Both the position numbers and the translations under genes were made by a program. Of a stretch of DNA of 64,000 bases, positions 24,754-33,181 are shown piece after piece (positions within the stretch are counted from its first letter, which is position 1; each line of letters begins with the position of its first letter). The notes under the pieces are model-generated. The model did not search any database. It had not been told where the DNA came from and saw only the letters and a program-made list of their open reading frames with translations. This stretch comes from Fulvivirga ulvae (GTDB lineage: Bacteria; Bacteroidota; Bacteroidia; Cytophagales; Cyclobacteriaceae). The stretch lies in assembly GCF_021389975.1 (NCBI RefSeq), contig NZ_CP089981.1:1506501-1570500 (forward strand), in the 5' to 3' direction.

Positions 24754-26841
24754 ATGGCATTAATCAACACTCTAAGAAATAAGATGGGCAAGGTAGTGGT
24801 GGCTTTCGTAGCCGTAGCCATTTTCGCCTTTATTCTGGCTGATCTTCTAGGAAGCGGATCAGGACTTTTTAACAATGACAATCAGGTAGGAGAAATCGCA
24901 GGAGAAGATATTTCGTTACAGGAATTCCAGAATTTTGTCCAGGAGCGTGAAGGCTTTTACCAACTTCAATATAACAGGCAGCCTTCAGAAAGTGAAAGAC
25001 CAACCATCAGACAGCAGGCATGGGAACTGTTGGTGACCAAGTATGCCTTCAATAAGCAATATGATGAAGTAGGCGTTGAAGTAACCAGCAACGAAGTTTG
25101 GGATATGATGCAGGGCAAAAACCAGGACCCTAGTGTGAAAGGTTTTTTTACAAACCCAGAAACTGGTGAGTTTGACAGACAATTATTTCTGAACTTCCTG
25201 AATAACTATGAAAATCAGGCTCCAGTTTATCAGAACTACTGGTTCATGATCAAGAGTAACCTGAAACCAGCCAGGGAAAGACTAAAGTATGAAAACTTAT
25301 TGCTTAGCACAGGTTATATAACTTCTGCGGAGGCCCAAAGAGAATACAATGCTCAAAACGATGTAGCTGAGGTTAAATATTTATATGTGCCTTTCTATGC
25401 TATCGGGGATTCTGCTGTCAGCGTTACAGAAAGCCAGCTGAAAGATTACTATAATAAGCATAAAGAGGAGTATAAAGTAGAGCATACAAGAAGCCTGAAA
25501 TATGTAACGTTCCCCATTATTCCTTCAAAGGCTGACACCGCATACGTAAAAGAAGAGATGTCGGAACTTAAAAAGGAGTTTGCCACAACCGAGCGAGATT
25601 CCGTATATGCAGGTGCCAATACGGATGCATTAACGTTCTTTGATAAATATCACATTGGAACACTTCCCGCTCAACTGAAGGCCAACGCCGGTAACCTGAG
25701 TAAGGGAGATGTTAGAGGACCATACATGACTTCAAACGGCTATGTGTTATACAAAATATCTGAAATTTTTCAAGATACTATCTCTTATGCAAAGGCTAGT
25801 CACATTCTTATTAAAGGAGAGGATGACGAGGCTAAGGAAGAAGCTCAAAAGATACTTGATGAAATTAAAGGCGGCGCCAGCTTTGAAGCTATGGCAAGAG
25901 AGCACGGAACTGATGCTACTGCATCAAGAGGTGGTGACCTCGGATGGTTCCAATCGGGAAGAATGGTAGAAGAGTTTGAGAATGCTGTGTTCAATGCCAA
26001 CGAGGCCGGCTTGCTAAACAACCTGGTAAAAACAGAATTTGGTTACCACATTATCAGGGTTGATGAGCCTAAAACAAATACTGCATATAAGGTAGCTACT
26101 ATAGAAAGAAACATCATAGCCAGCGACGAAACAAGAAATGAAGCATTTAGGAAAGCAGACCTGTTCTCGTCAAACAGTGAAGACCTTGAATCGTTTACAC
26201 AATTGGCAAAAGAAGATACTCTGAATGTGATGACAGCTGACAAGCTTAAGAAAAATGACCGAAGGATTGGCGTTTTGGGTGAAGCACGTCAGGTTATTCA
26301 ATGGTTGTTCAGAGATGCCTCTAAAGGAGATGTGTCTGAGGTATTCGAGTTAGACGATCAATATACAGTGGCAGTGATGACTGATGAAACAGAAAAAGGA
26401 TACCAACCTCTGGAAAATGTAAAGACAGAAGTTACGGCTCGTGTTAAAAACCAGCTAAAAGGTGAGCAAATTATCAACAAGTTAAAGGAACTTTCAGGTT
26501 CATTGGAGGAAATGGCTTCTAAATACGGTGCAGATGCGAATGTTTACTCTTCGAGCGACCTTAAGCTGAACGTAAACTCTCTTCCAAATGTAGGCTATGA
26601 CCCTAAGGCTGTAGGAAGGGCATTCTCTCTGGATGCAGGTCAGAAAACTGAACCGTTCTCATCAGAAAATGGTGTGCTGATCATTGAAATGCAGAACAAA
26701 ACGAATGCTCCGGAAGTGGCTGACTACTCTGCTTACAAAAACCAACTTCAACAAAACGTGAGAAACCGAACCAGTTTTGGTATCACCGAGGCTATTAAAG
26801 AATACGCTGAGATTGAAGATCAGAGATATAAATTTTATTAA
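24754..26841 (+). CDS. Membrane-anchored peptidylprolyl isomerase/chaperone (PpiD/SurA-like)
   Basis: 695 residues, PpiD layout: short cytoplasmic start, one membrane helix (about 13-32, VVVAFVAVAIFAFILADLLG), SurA-type N-terminal chaperone domain (about 45-230), a first divergent parvulin-like region and a clear parvulin domain (about 345-440: SYAKASHILIKGED, DEIKGGASFEAMA, RGGDLGWFQSGRMV, VKTEFGYHIIRV). It should assist folding of secreted and outer-membrane proteins in the periplasm. It has its own consensus promoter and terminator and closes the envelope cluster. Confidence 0.9.
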   Translation: MALINTLRNKMGKVVVAFVAVAIFAFILADLLGSGSGLFNNDNQVGEIAGEDISLQEFQNFVQEREGFYQLQYNRQPSESERPTIRQQAWELLVTKYAFNKQYDEVGVEVTSNEVWDMMQGKNQDPSVKGFFTNPETGEFDRQLFLNFLNNYENQAPVYQNYWFMIKSNLKPARERLKYENLLLSTGYITSAEAQREYNAQNDVAEVKYLYVPFYAIGDSAVSVTESQLKDYYNKHKEEYKVEHTRSLKYVTFPIIPSKADTAYVKEEMSELKKEFATTERDSVYAGANTDALTFFDKYHIGTLPAQLKANAGNLSKGDVRGPYMTSNGYVLYKISEIFQDTISYAKASHILIKGEDDEAKEEAQKILDEIKGGASFEAMAREHGTDATASRGGDLGWFQSGRMVEEFENAVFNANEAGLLNNLVKTEFGYHIIRVDEPKTNTAYKVATIERNIIASDETRNEAFRKADLFSSNSEDLESFTQLAKEDTLNVMTADKLKKNDRRIGVLGEARQVIQWLFRDASKGDVSEVFELDDQYTVAVMTDETEKGYQPLENVKTEVTARVKNQLKGEQIINKLKELSGSLEEMASKYGADANVYSSSDLKLNVNSLPNVGYDPKAVGRAFSLDAGQKTEPFSSENGVLIIEMQNKTNAPEVADYSAYKNQLQQNVRNRTSFGITEAIKEYAEIEDQRYKFY

Positions 26842-26862
26842 TTTCTTTTAAGAGATTACTTC

Positions 26863-26896
26863 AAAAGCGGGGAACTTTCATCCCCGCTTTTGTTAT
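26863..26896 (+). terminator. Terminator of the PPIase gene
   Basis: 11-bp perfect stem (26863-26873 with 26881-26891), 7-base loop, T-rich tail. Confidence 0.9.
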
Positions 26897-26946
26897 TTTA
26901 GAGCAAGTGGAATACCGCAAGCGAAGAGACTAAGAGGAACGGAATT

Positions 26947-27210
26947 ATGGAAGATAGCTCAATCAACTCATTTAAAGAAAAGCTGGATAAGGAATACGAC
27001 TGGCCCTCTCTTTATACTTTCAAATTTATAGTGCCTAAAGGCAAAGCTGATGAAGTTAGAAATCTCTTTAGTAACCATAATACTAAAGAAAAATCATCAA
27101 GTAACGGAAACTACATCAGTGTAACGGCCGAGGTAATGGTACAATCCAGCGATAAGGTAATTGAATATTACCTTGAGGCAAACAAGGTTGAAGGAATCAT
27201 TGCCTTGTAA
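26947..27210 (+). CDS. DUF493 family protein (YbeD-like)
   Basis: 87 residues with the ferredoxin-like DUF493 pattern: DWPSLYTFKFIVP, a short helix (KADEVRNLFSN), SNGNYISVTAEVMVQSSDKVIEYY and the ending EGIIAL. YbeD of E. coli shares this ACT-like fold; its function is not settled. Cytoplasmic, no signal. It stands between the PPIase terminator and the lipoprotein methyltransferase, 33 bp apart from the latter. Confidence 0.85.
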   Translation: MEDSSINSFKEKLDKEYDWPSLYTFKFIVPKGKADEVRNLFSNHNTKEKSSSNGNYISVTAEVMVQSSDKVIEYYLEANKVEGIIAL

Positions 27211-27243
27211 ATCAAATACTATACACCTGACTATCCCTTCACA

Positions 27244-27966
27244 TTGAAAAGCTTAATTCTTTTTATCGCACTTTGCATTTTATTTTCCTGCAAGCCTGAG
27301 AGGGAAAGTAAAAGTAATGTCAAGGCAGAAGCTTTGAAGGACTCCACTTCAACAGTAGCTGCAAATGTCAACGAAGACTCTTCATTTGATATCAGCAATT
27401 TTCAAAATCTGGTTGAGGTTTATGAAGACCCGGAAAGAAGTGAATGGCAAAACCCTGCCCTGATCATAGATAAACTTGGAGATGTAAAGGGCAAAGTTAT
27501 AGCTGATATTGGGGCGGGCACAGGCTACTTTACATTCAGGTTGGCAGAGCAAGGAGCGCGTGTTATTGCTATTGATATTGATGAGAGATTTTTAAACTAC
27601 ATAGAAGACAGAAAGCCAGAATTACAGCATATTATTCCTGATGAAAGGGTGGAAACCCGCCTATCCCGGGAAAACGATCCTTTATTGCTAAAAGAAGAGA
27701 CTCATATGGCCATTCTGGTTAATACTTATCATTTTCTTTCAGACAGGGTAGACTACCTTAAAAAAATTAAACAAGGACTGAAAAAAAACGGACGTATAGT
27801 TATTGTAGATTATAAGTTAGGTCAAATGCCGGTAGGCCCGCAGGAAAGCATGAAAGTAACAAGCCCGCAGGTAATTAAAGAGTTAACTGAAGCTGGATTT
27901 AGCTCAATTGAAACAGATAAAAACAGCCTGGAATTCCAGTATATTATTTCTGCTCAGAAAAACTAA
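27244..27966 (+). CDS. Lipoprotein with class I SAM-methyltransferase domain
   Basis: 240 residues starting at TTG 27244. Lipobox LFSC (Cys16) and a Ser/Lys-rich linker (to about 55) precede a complete Rossmann methyltransferase: motif I VIADIGAGTGYF (about 85-96), acidic end of strand 2 VIAIDIDERFLNY, HMAILVNTYHFL (motif IV region) and RIVIVDYKLG. Methyltransferase domains need cytoplasmic SAM, so a lipidated exported form is odd; similar proteins are known in Bacteroidota and Planctomycetes. If the start were internal (no ATG before residue ~60 is obvious) it would be cytoplasmic, but the lipobox is convincing. Substrate unknown. Confidence 0.75.
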   Translation: MKSLILFIALCILFSCKPERESKSNVKAEALKDSTSTVAANVNEDSSFDISNFQNLVEVYEDPERSEWQNPALIIDKLGDVKGKVIADIGAGTGYFTFRLAEQGARVIAIDIDERFLNYIEDRKPELQHIIPDERVETRLSRENDPLLLKEETHMAILVNTYHFLSDRVDYLKKIKQGLKKNGRIVIVDYKLGQMPVGPQESMKVTSPQVIKELTEAGFSSIETDKNSLEFQYIISAQKN

Positions 27967-28060
27967 CCCCTTAACCACTGTGTTTTCAAACACATGTCCA
28001 AATTAAGAGTTAACTTGATGTGATCTTTGATTGTTAATAAAGTCAAAAAGTTAATTAGCT

Positions 28061-28291
28061 ATGTGGAAAGAAGAGAACAATACACTAAAGAAAACATTTG
28101 AATTCAAAGACTTTAAGGAAGCCTTTGGGTTTATGACAAAGGTAGCCATTGTTGCAGAAAAATTAAATCATCACCCCAATTGGTCAAATGTGTATAATAA
28201 GGTCAGCTTTGAGCTTAACACGCACGATGCCGGTGATAAAGTGACAGAAAAAGATCATCAATTGGCCAAAGAAATTGATAAATTAGCCTGA
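28061..28291 (+). CDS. Pterin-4a-carbinolamine dehydratase
   Basis: Dehydrates 4a-hydroxy-tetrahydropterin formed by aromatic amino-acid hydroxylases. 76 residues, shorter than the usual ~95 because the N-terminal segment is trimmed. The active-site block KLNHHPNWSNVYNKV with the paired His is intact, and FKEAFGFMTKVAIVAEK before and TEKDHQLAKEIDKL after match the family. No hydroxylase gene is in the window. It lies 28 bp before rsmI. Confidence 0.85.
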   Translation: MWKEENNTLKKTFEFKDFKEAFGFMTKVAIVAEKLNHHPNWSNVYNKVSFELNTHDAGDKVTEKDHQLAKEIDKLA

Positions 28292-28319
28292 CATTTAAAA
28301 AGGTATAAATTATCATACG

Positions 28320-29000
28320 TTGGAACAAGAAACACAGCTATACCTGGTCCCGACACCAATAGGCAATCTTGAAGATATTACTATAAGAGCCATTAATATC
28401 CTTAAAGGTGTAGATACGATCCTGGCCGAGGACACACGCACTTCGGGTAAATTATTAAAAAGATATGAAATAGCCCGTCCACTGCAGAGCTATCATATCT
28501 TTAATGAGCATAAGGCCGTAGCCCAACTTGTAGACAGGTTTAATAAAGGAGAAAAAATGGCGCTTATTACTGATGCGGGAACTCCATCTATTTCCGATCC
28601 TGGCTTTTTATTGGTAAGAGAGTGTCTCAAAGCAGGCATAAAGCTGGAGTGCCTTCCGGGAGCCACCGCTTTTGTGCCGGCGTTAGTAAAGTCGGGGCTG
28701 CCATCAGACAAATTTGTATTTGAAGGGTTTCTCCCTCACAAAAAAGGAAGGAAAACCAGGCTGGAGGCCCTGTCTGCCGAAGAGCGTACTATAATTTTAT
28801 ATGAATCACCTCATCGCCTTGTAAAAGCCCTGGATCAGCTGGCTGAGCACCTTGGTTCTGACAGGCAGGCTTCGGTTTCAAGAGAGCTCACCAAGCTCCA
28901 TGAAGAGACTGCAAACGGCACACTACTTGAATTGAAAGAATATTTCGAAAAAGGCGCTGTTAAAGGCGAAATTGTTATTGTGGTCGATGGAAAAAAATAA
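28320..29000 (+). CDS. rsmI: 16S rRNA (cytidine-1402-2'-O)-methyltransferase
   Basis: Adds the ribose methyl group to C1402 in the ribosomal P site. 226 residues, TTG start at 28320. Signatures: YLVPTPIGNLEDITIRA (start), LAEDTRTSGKLLKRY, ALITDAGTPSISDPG, ECLPGATAFVPALVKSGLP and FEGFLPHKKGR, ESPHRLVKAL. Its end overlaps the downstream Lnt-like gene by 14 bp, so the two are co-translated. Confidence 0.93.
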   Translation: MEQETQLYLVPTPIGNLEDITIRAINILKGVDTILAEDTRTSGKLLKRYEIARPLQSYHIFNEHKAVAQLVDRFNKGEKMALITDAGTPSISDPGFLLVRECLKAGIKLECLPGATAFVPALVKSGLPSDKFVFEGFLPHKKGRKTRLEALSAEERTIILYESPHRLVKALDQLAEHLGSDRQASVSRELTKLHEETANGTLLELKEYFEKGAVKGEIVIVVDGKK

Positions 29001-29763
29001 CCTTAGAGACATTCTGTTCACTATTTCTGCAATTACCCTACTGGGACTATCCAAAATTGCACCGGCACTATCTTTTCTGGCTTTTATCGGACTGGCGCCT
29101 CTTTTTGCTTTATTTCATTATCATCAAAAAGAGTCATCGTCCAAAATAAGGGCAGTGATGATGGTATTTATCAGCTTACTGGCAGTATTTTTAATATGGA
29201 ACAGCACCTTTACCAACGAGACATTTACGCAGTGGCTGCTTCCATTGATCTATAGCTCAGCAATCTCTTGTTCATTTATTGTTTTCAACTTTACTGACAA
29301 ATACGCCAAAAACAGACTGGGATTTTATACCATCCCTATTTACTGGCTCGCCATAGAGTTTTTACTTTATCAGGCGCATCCTCAATTCTCCAGATTTATG
29401 CCCGGCAGTGTATTTAGCAGCCAGGCGGCTTTTATTTCATGGAATGTACACACCGGATTTATGGGTGTCAGCTTATGGGTGCTACTTAGTAATATAACAT
29501 TATTTAATGCACTGCTCAAAGACAAGGCTCCAACTCATGGAAACATACGCTGGCCATTACTTATCCTTGCGATTGCAATCATTGTTATCCCTACATTGTC
29601 AAGCAATGAAACTGTTGCTATAATACAACCCGATCTTCTAGATGAGAAAGTCCGTGCCGCCAAGCAAATATCAGGAAGTGGCGAATATATTGGGAAAACT
29701 GCGGTTTGGGTCTCAATACTACTGATATTGTATAGTCTTGTTAAAAAGGAAGTAAGCAAATGA
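28987..29763 (+). CDS. Lnt-like membrane protein lacking the nitrilase domain
   Basis: 258 residues from ATG 28987. The N-terminal membrane part resembles apolipoprotein N-acyltransferase: LGLSKIAPALSFLAFIGLAP (20-39), PIYWLAIEFLLYQAHPQF, PGSVFSSQAAFISWNVHTGF and MGVSLWVLLSNITL (about 117-172). VAIIQPDLLDEK (210-221) equals the start of the Lnt nitrilase domain, but the next residues pass straight to GEYIGKTAVWVSILLILYSL (232-251), which resembles the far C-terminal helix of Lnt. About 250-280 residues with the catalytic Glu-Lys-Cys triad are therefore absent without breaking the frame. It cannot be an Lnt enzyme of the known kind. It overlaps rsmI and is coupled (ATGA) to the inositol monophosphatase gene. 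Confidence 0.75.
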   Translation: MEKNNLRDILFTISAITLLGLSKIAPALSFLAFIGLAPLFALFHYHQKESSSKIRAVMMVFISLLAVFLIWNSTFTNETFTQWLLPLIYSSAISCSFIVFNFTDKYAKNRLGFYTIPIYWLAIEFLLYQAHPQFSRFMPGSVFSSQAAFISWNVHTGFMGVSLWVLLSNITLFNALLKDKAPTHGNIRWPLLILAIAIIVIPTLSSNETVAIIQPDLLDEKVRAAKQISGSGEYIGKTAVWVSILLILYSLVKKEVSK

Positions 29764-30560
29764 GCGATCTAAAACAAATACTGGAATCTTCAAAAAAATT
29801 AACTCTCGAAGTCGGTCAATTCATAAGGGCGGAGAGCAGGAATTTCAAAAAATCAGACATAGAGCATAAGGGGTTTAATGACCTTGTATCATATGTAGAC
29901 AAGCAAGCAGAAGAAAAACTTGTAGAGGGATGCAGGAATATACTCCCTGAAGCTGGTTTTATTACAGAGGAAGGCACAGCTTCAAACAGAAAGGAAGAAT
30001 TTAACTGGATCATTGATCCTCTTGATGGAACTACTAACTTCACTCATGGTCTCCCTGTATTTGCCATAAGCCTTGCCCTTATGCAATATGATAAAATTGT
30101 ACTGGGTATTATCTACGAAATTAATAAAGACGAGTGCTTCTATGCGATCAAGGATGGTAAGGCCTATTGCAATGACGAACAAATCCGGATATCAGAAGTA
30201 ACAGAGCTAGGGCAAAGTCTTATTGCCACTGGCTTTCCTTACTACGATTTCGGTCAAATGTCCCGATACCTTGATATTCTGAATAGTTTTATGCAAAAAA
30301 CACATGGTCTCAGACGACTTGGAAGTGCCGCTGTCGATCTTGCCTATACAGCATGTGGTCGCTTTGAAGGTTTTTTTGAGTATAACCTTAAGCCGTGGGA
30401 TGTTGCCGCAGGCATTATCATAGTACAGGAAGCGGGTGGTAAGGTTACGGATTTCAAAGGTGGTGAGGATTTTCTTTTTGGAGGTGAAATTATTGCCTCA
30501 GGCCATCCGCATCAGGATATGCTACAGGTGATAACCAATCACTGGCATGTAGAATCTTAA
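29760..30560 (+). CDS. Inositol monophosphatase family protein
   Basis: 266-residue Mg2+-dependent phosphatase. Metal-binding motifs are complete: FITEEGT (about 68), WIIDPLDGTTNFTHG (about 82-96) and KPWDVAAGIIIVQEAGG (about 211-227). Substrate may be inositol phosphate, another sugar phosphate or, as for SuhB, there may be an added role in RNA metabolism. Start ATG overlaps the preceding stop (ATGA). Confidence 0.9.
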   Translation: MSDLKQILESSKKLTLEVGQFIRAESRNFKKSDIEHKGFNDLVSYVDKQAEEKLVEGCRNILPEAGFITEEGTASNRKEEFNWIIDPLDGTTNFTHGLPVFAISLALMQYDKIVLGIIYEINKDECFYAIKDGKAYCNDEQIRISEVTELGQSLIATGFPYYDFGQMSRYLDILNSFMQKTHGLRRLGSAAVDLAYTACGRFEGFFEYNLKPWDVAAGIIIVQEAGGKVTDFKGGEDFLFGGEIIASGHPHQDMLQVITNHWHVES

Positions 30561-30591
30561 CCCAAATTAACAGATGCGGTTTAATTTGGGT
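30560..30591. repeat. Inverted repeat overlapping a promoter
   Basis: ACCCAAATTAA (30560-30570) and its perfect reverse complement (30581-30591), 10 bases apart. No T run follows on either strand, so an operator is more likely than a terminator. The right arm contains the -33 element of the promoter at 30585-30617. Confidence 0.55.
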
Positions 30592-30617
30592 AAGCAAGAA
30601 CGAAATCGGTAACTTTG
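30585..30617 (+). promoter_or_regulatory. Promoter of the small Cys-rich membrane protein gene
   Basis: TTTG (30585-30588), 21 bases, TAACTTTG (30610-30617). Matches the Bacteroidota consensus with a slightly long spacer. Start codon follows 17 bases later. Confidence 0.6.
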
Positions 30618-30634
30618 CCGTTAATCTTAGCAGT

Positions 30635-30787
30635 ATGCAGGAAGCCATTATAATCATATTATTTTTAGCAGCCCTTGGTTATTTGAGTAACATAGTTTAC
30701 AAGCAAACCAAGGCTGATTCGGGATGTTCTAAAAACTGTGGATGCGATTCGCCTGTAAACAATCTTAAGAAAGCCAAAAATCACTAA
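30635..30787 (+). CDS. 50-residue FeoB-associated-type Cys-rich membrane protein
   Basis: One N-terminal membrane helix (EAIIIILFLAALGYLSNIVY) followed by a short tail with a Cys cluster (SGCSKNCGCDSP) and a Lys-rich end. This is the layout of the FeoB-associated Cys-rich membrane proteins, thought to help ferrous iron transport; here no feoA/feoB is present in the window. Supported by its promoter and codon use. The last 4 bases overlap the convergent radical SAM gene. Confidence 0.65.
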   Translation: MQEAIIIILFLAALGYLSNIVYKQTKADSGCSKNCGCDSPVNNLKKAKNH

Positions 30788-31806
30788 GCCCATACTTTTG
30801 TACCTTCGGTACAATTCCGGCACATTTCAATTTTGCTTCTGGACCTGATCAATGTTTGTCTGAAAGTATTGTAAGCACGGCTATTCCAGAGCTCGGAAAA
30901 ACCCGTGGTTTGCAATTGTCCCATTTCATGATATGCATCTTTATCAAAGCAACAAGGCACTACTTTTCCATCCCATGTGATAACACATGAGTGCCACATT
31001 TTCCAGCAATGATTTAATAGCTTACTCTTTATAGCATAAGAGCCATCCGTTTTCCTTTTATACCTCGAATATTTGTCTATTGAGGGAATAAGTTCAGAGC
31101 CATGCTCATAGTTATATATCTGGGCCGTCTTCAACCCAACTTCATTTACCCCCAAATTTTTGGCCAGTGCTTTTACCTCCTCTATCTGGTGCTCGTTCGG
31201 CTTAACTACCAAAAACTGGAAAACTATATGTGGCGTTCGGGACTTAAGTGCTCTCTTCCACCTGATAATGTTTTTCGTGCCTTCTATTACCTTTTCAAGC
31301 TTACCTCCTACCCTATATGCCTGGTAGGTTTCCTGCGTAGTTCCGTCAATAGAAATAATTAGTCTGTCCAGCCCTGATTCAACGGTTTTCCTGGCCACTT
31401 CATCAGAAAGATAATGCGCATTGGTTGATGTTGCAGTATAAATTTTTTTCTTTGACGCATACTTAACCATATCCAGGAATCTTGTATGCAAAAAAGGCTC
31501 TCCCTGAAAATAAAACAGCAAATACATCAAGGTTCCCTCCAGCTCATCCATTGTCTTTTTAAAGAGCTTTTCCTGAAGCATACCTGTTGGTCGGCTAAAC
31601 GACCTGAGGCCACTCGGGCATTCGGGACATCGCAGATTACATGAGGTAGTAGGTTCAAATGAAATACTGATAGGTAAACCGGCAATTCCCGGATTCCCCG
31701 TAAGCCTGGAATATAGATAACTAAATACCACACGACCAGCGTTCCATACCCTTTTAGGGGTAAGTTTAGATGCAAAATTAAGACCGTCGGTGACACTTCT
31801 GTTCAT
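30784..31806 (-). CDS. Radical SAM/SPASM protein
   Basis: 340 residues from ATG 31806; the frame extends to a TTG at 31824, but a TAnnTTTG promoter element (TACTTTTG, 31829-31822) ends there, so 31806 is preferred. The radical SAM cluster motif is CNLRCPEC (CxxxCxxC, about 55-62), followed by FYFQGEPFLH and RLIISIDGTTQETY. C-terminal SPASM-type Cys: HSCVITWDGKVVPCC and IEMCRNCTEG, for an auxiliary Fe-S cluster. Relatives mature peptides or modify cell-envelope molecules; no precursor peptide is apparent next to it, so the substrate is open. Confidence 0.85.
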   Translation of the reverse strand: MNRSVTDGLNFASKLTPKRVWNAGRVVFSYLYSRLTGNPGIAGLPISISFEPTTSCNLRCPECPSGLRSFSRPTGMLQEKLFKKTMDELEGTLMYLLFYFQGEPFLHTRFLDMVKYASKKKIYTATSTNAHYLSDEVARKTVESGLDRLIISIDGTTQETYQAYRVGGKLEKVIEGTKNIIRWKRALKSRTPHIVFQFLVVKPNEHQIEEVKALAKNLGVNEVGLKTAQIYNYEHGSELIPSIDKYSRYKRKTDGSYAIKSKLLNHCWKMWHSCVITWDGKVVPCCFDKDAYHEMGQLQTTGFSELWNSRAYNTFRQTLIRSRSKIEMCRNCTEGTKVWA

Positions 31807-31999
31807 AGGGTTAAAGATAGGCAAAAGTAAATCAATGGGTTTTTAGATTATCGTTCTAACTTTTAAATGATTTTCCTCGTCGTTAAAATCAATAAAATTA
31901 TATATCCTTAACCCTCACTTGTTTCTTTCGTAGTATATTCACAATATAAAACAGGATATCTGAGTTAACTTAGTGCCAATTGATGACATACGCCACAAA

Positions 32000-33181
32000 A
32001 TGAAAAATATCTGGTTATTATTTATACTCTTCCCTTTAATCAGTAACTCTCAAAACCTTAAGCTTTCAGAAAAAGCGGACATTCACATCCTCACCTGTGG
32101 TCCATATCAAGGTGAGTTGTACTCTGCGTTTGGACACAGTGCTATCAGGGTAAAGGACCCGCGAAAAGGCTACGACATATTATACAATTATGGAGTTTTT
32201 GATTTCGATCAACCCAATTTTTATCTCAATTTTGCCCGCGGTCATCTGAACTATAAGCTAGGTGTAACAGAGTACCGCAATTTCAGGGATTACTACATTT
32301 ACTATAACCGTTATATCCATGAACAGGTGCTGAACCTCTCGCACCAACAAAAGCAAGAACTTTTTGACTTTCTTCAGTGGAATGCCCTTCCTGAAAACCA
32401 ATACTACCTGTACGATTATTTCTATGATAATTGTGCCACCAGGGTAAGGGATGCTCTGGTAATGGCGTTTGGAGATAGTGTACAATTTGACGGCTCCTAT
32501 ATAAACACCAACTATACCATCCGGGGACTTACCGATCTTTACCTGAAACAACAACCTTGGGGAGATCTGGGTATAGACATCTGTCTCGGCCTGCCTATGG
32601 ATAAGGTTGCTGCACCATACGAATATATGTTTCTACCTGACTATATCGAAAAAGGCTTCAACCAGGCCACCATTGTTCGCGCTGGTAAAAGAGTACCACT
32701 TGTGAAAAAAACTATCGTTACGTATGATTCAACACTTGAAGAAGATCAGGCCTCAGTGGTTACACCATTCACCTTATTCATCATACTGTTGGTTATAGGG
32801 AGCATGGTTACCTATTTTGGCTTTAGGAAGGGTAAATTATATGCTGGTTTCGATGCAATACTGTTTTCAGTCACCGGCCTTATAGGTTGGCTACTGCTGC
32901 TCTTATGGCTGGCGACAGATCATCGTGCAGCAGCAGGTAATCTTAACCTTTTGTGGGCTATTCCATTGCATTTTCCAGTTGCACTTTTACTGATAATTCG
33001 CAAAAGACCCTTATTTCTAAAGAGGTATTTCAATGTTATATGGATACTAAGTATTCTCCTCCTTATAAGTTGGGCATTTCTCCCTCAACAGTTGCATTAT
33101 GCCCTTATCCCTTTTGTTATGCTAATTAGTTTAAGAGCTTATTATATTCAAAGATATCTTTCTAGGAATGAAACAGCTTAA
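32000..33181 (+). CDS. DUF4105 membrane protein, Lnb-type lipoprotein N-acyltransferase candidate
   Basis: 393 residues from ATG 32000 (a GTG at 31973 would only lengthen the leader). Signal peptide, periplasmic DUF4105 domain (about 20-250) and five C-terminal membrane helices (about 260-385). The domain has His46 in SAFGHSAIRV and Cys145 in YFYDNCATRVRD, the His/Cys pair of a permuted papain-like (NlpC/LRAT-type) acyltransferase. From memory, this family was recently shown in Bacteroides to N-acylate lipoproteins in place of Lnt and named Lnb; assigning this protein to it is by motif only. It overlaps the SRPBCC gene by 14 bp. Its presence 2.2 kb from a gutted Lnt is noteworthy. Confidence 0.75.
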   Translation: MKNIWLLFILFPLISNSQNLKLSEKADIHILTCGPYQGELYSAFGHSAIRVKDPRKGYDILYNYGVFDFDQPNFYLNFARGHLNYKLGVTEYRNFRDYYIYYNRYIHEQVLNLSHQQKQELFDFLQWNALPENQYYLYDYFYDNCATRVRDALVMAFGDSVQFDGSYINTNYTIRGLTDLYLKQQPWGDLGIDICLGLPMDKVAAPYEYMFLPDYIEKGFNQATIVRAGKRVPLVKKTIVTYDSTLEEDQASVVTPFTLFIILLVIGSMVTYFGFRKGKLYAGFDAILFSVTGLIGWLLLLLWLATDHRAAAGNLNLLWAIPLHFPVALLLIIRKRPLFLKRYFNVIWILSILLLISWAFLPQQLHYALIPFVMLISLRAYYIQRYLSRNETA

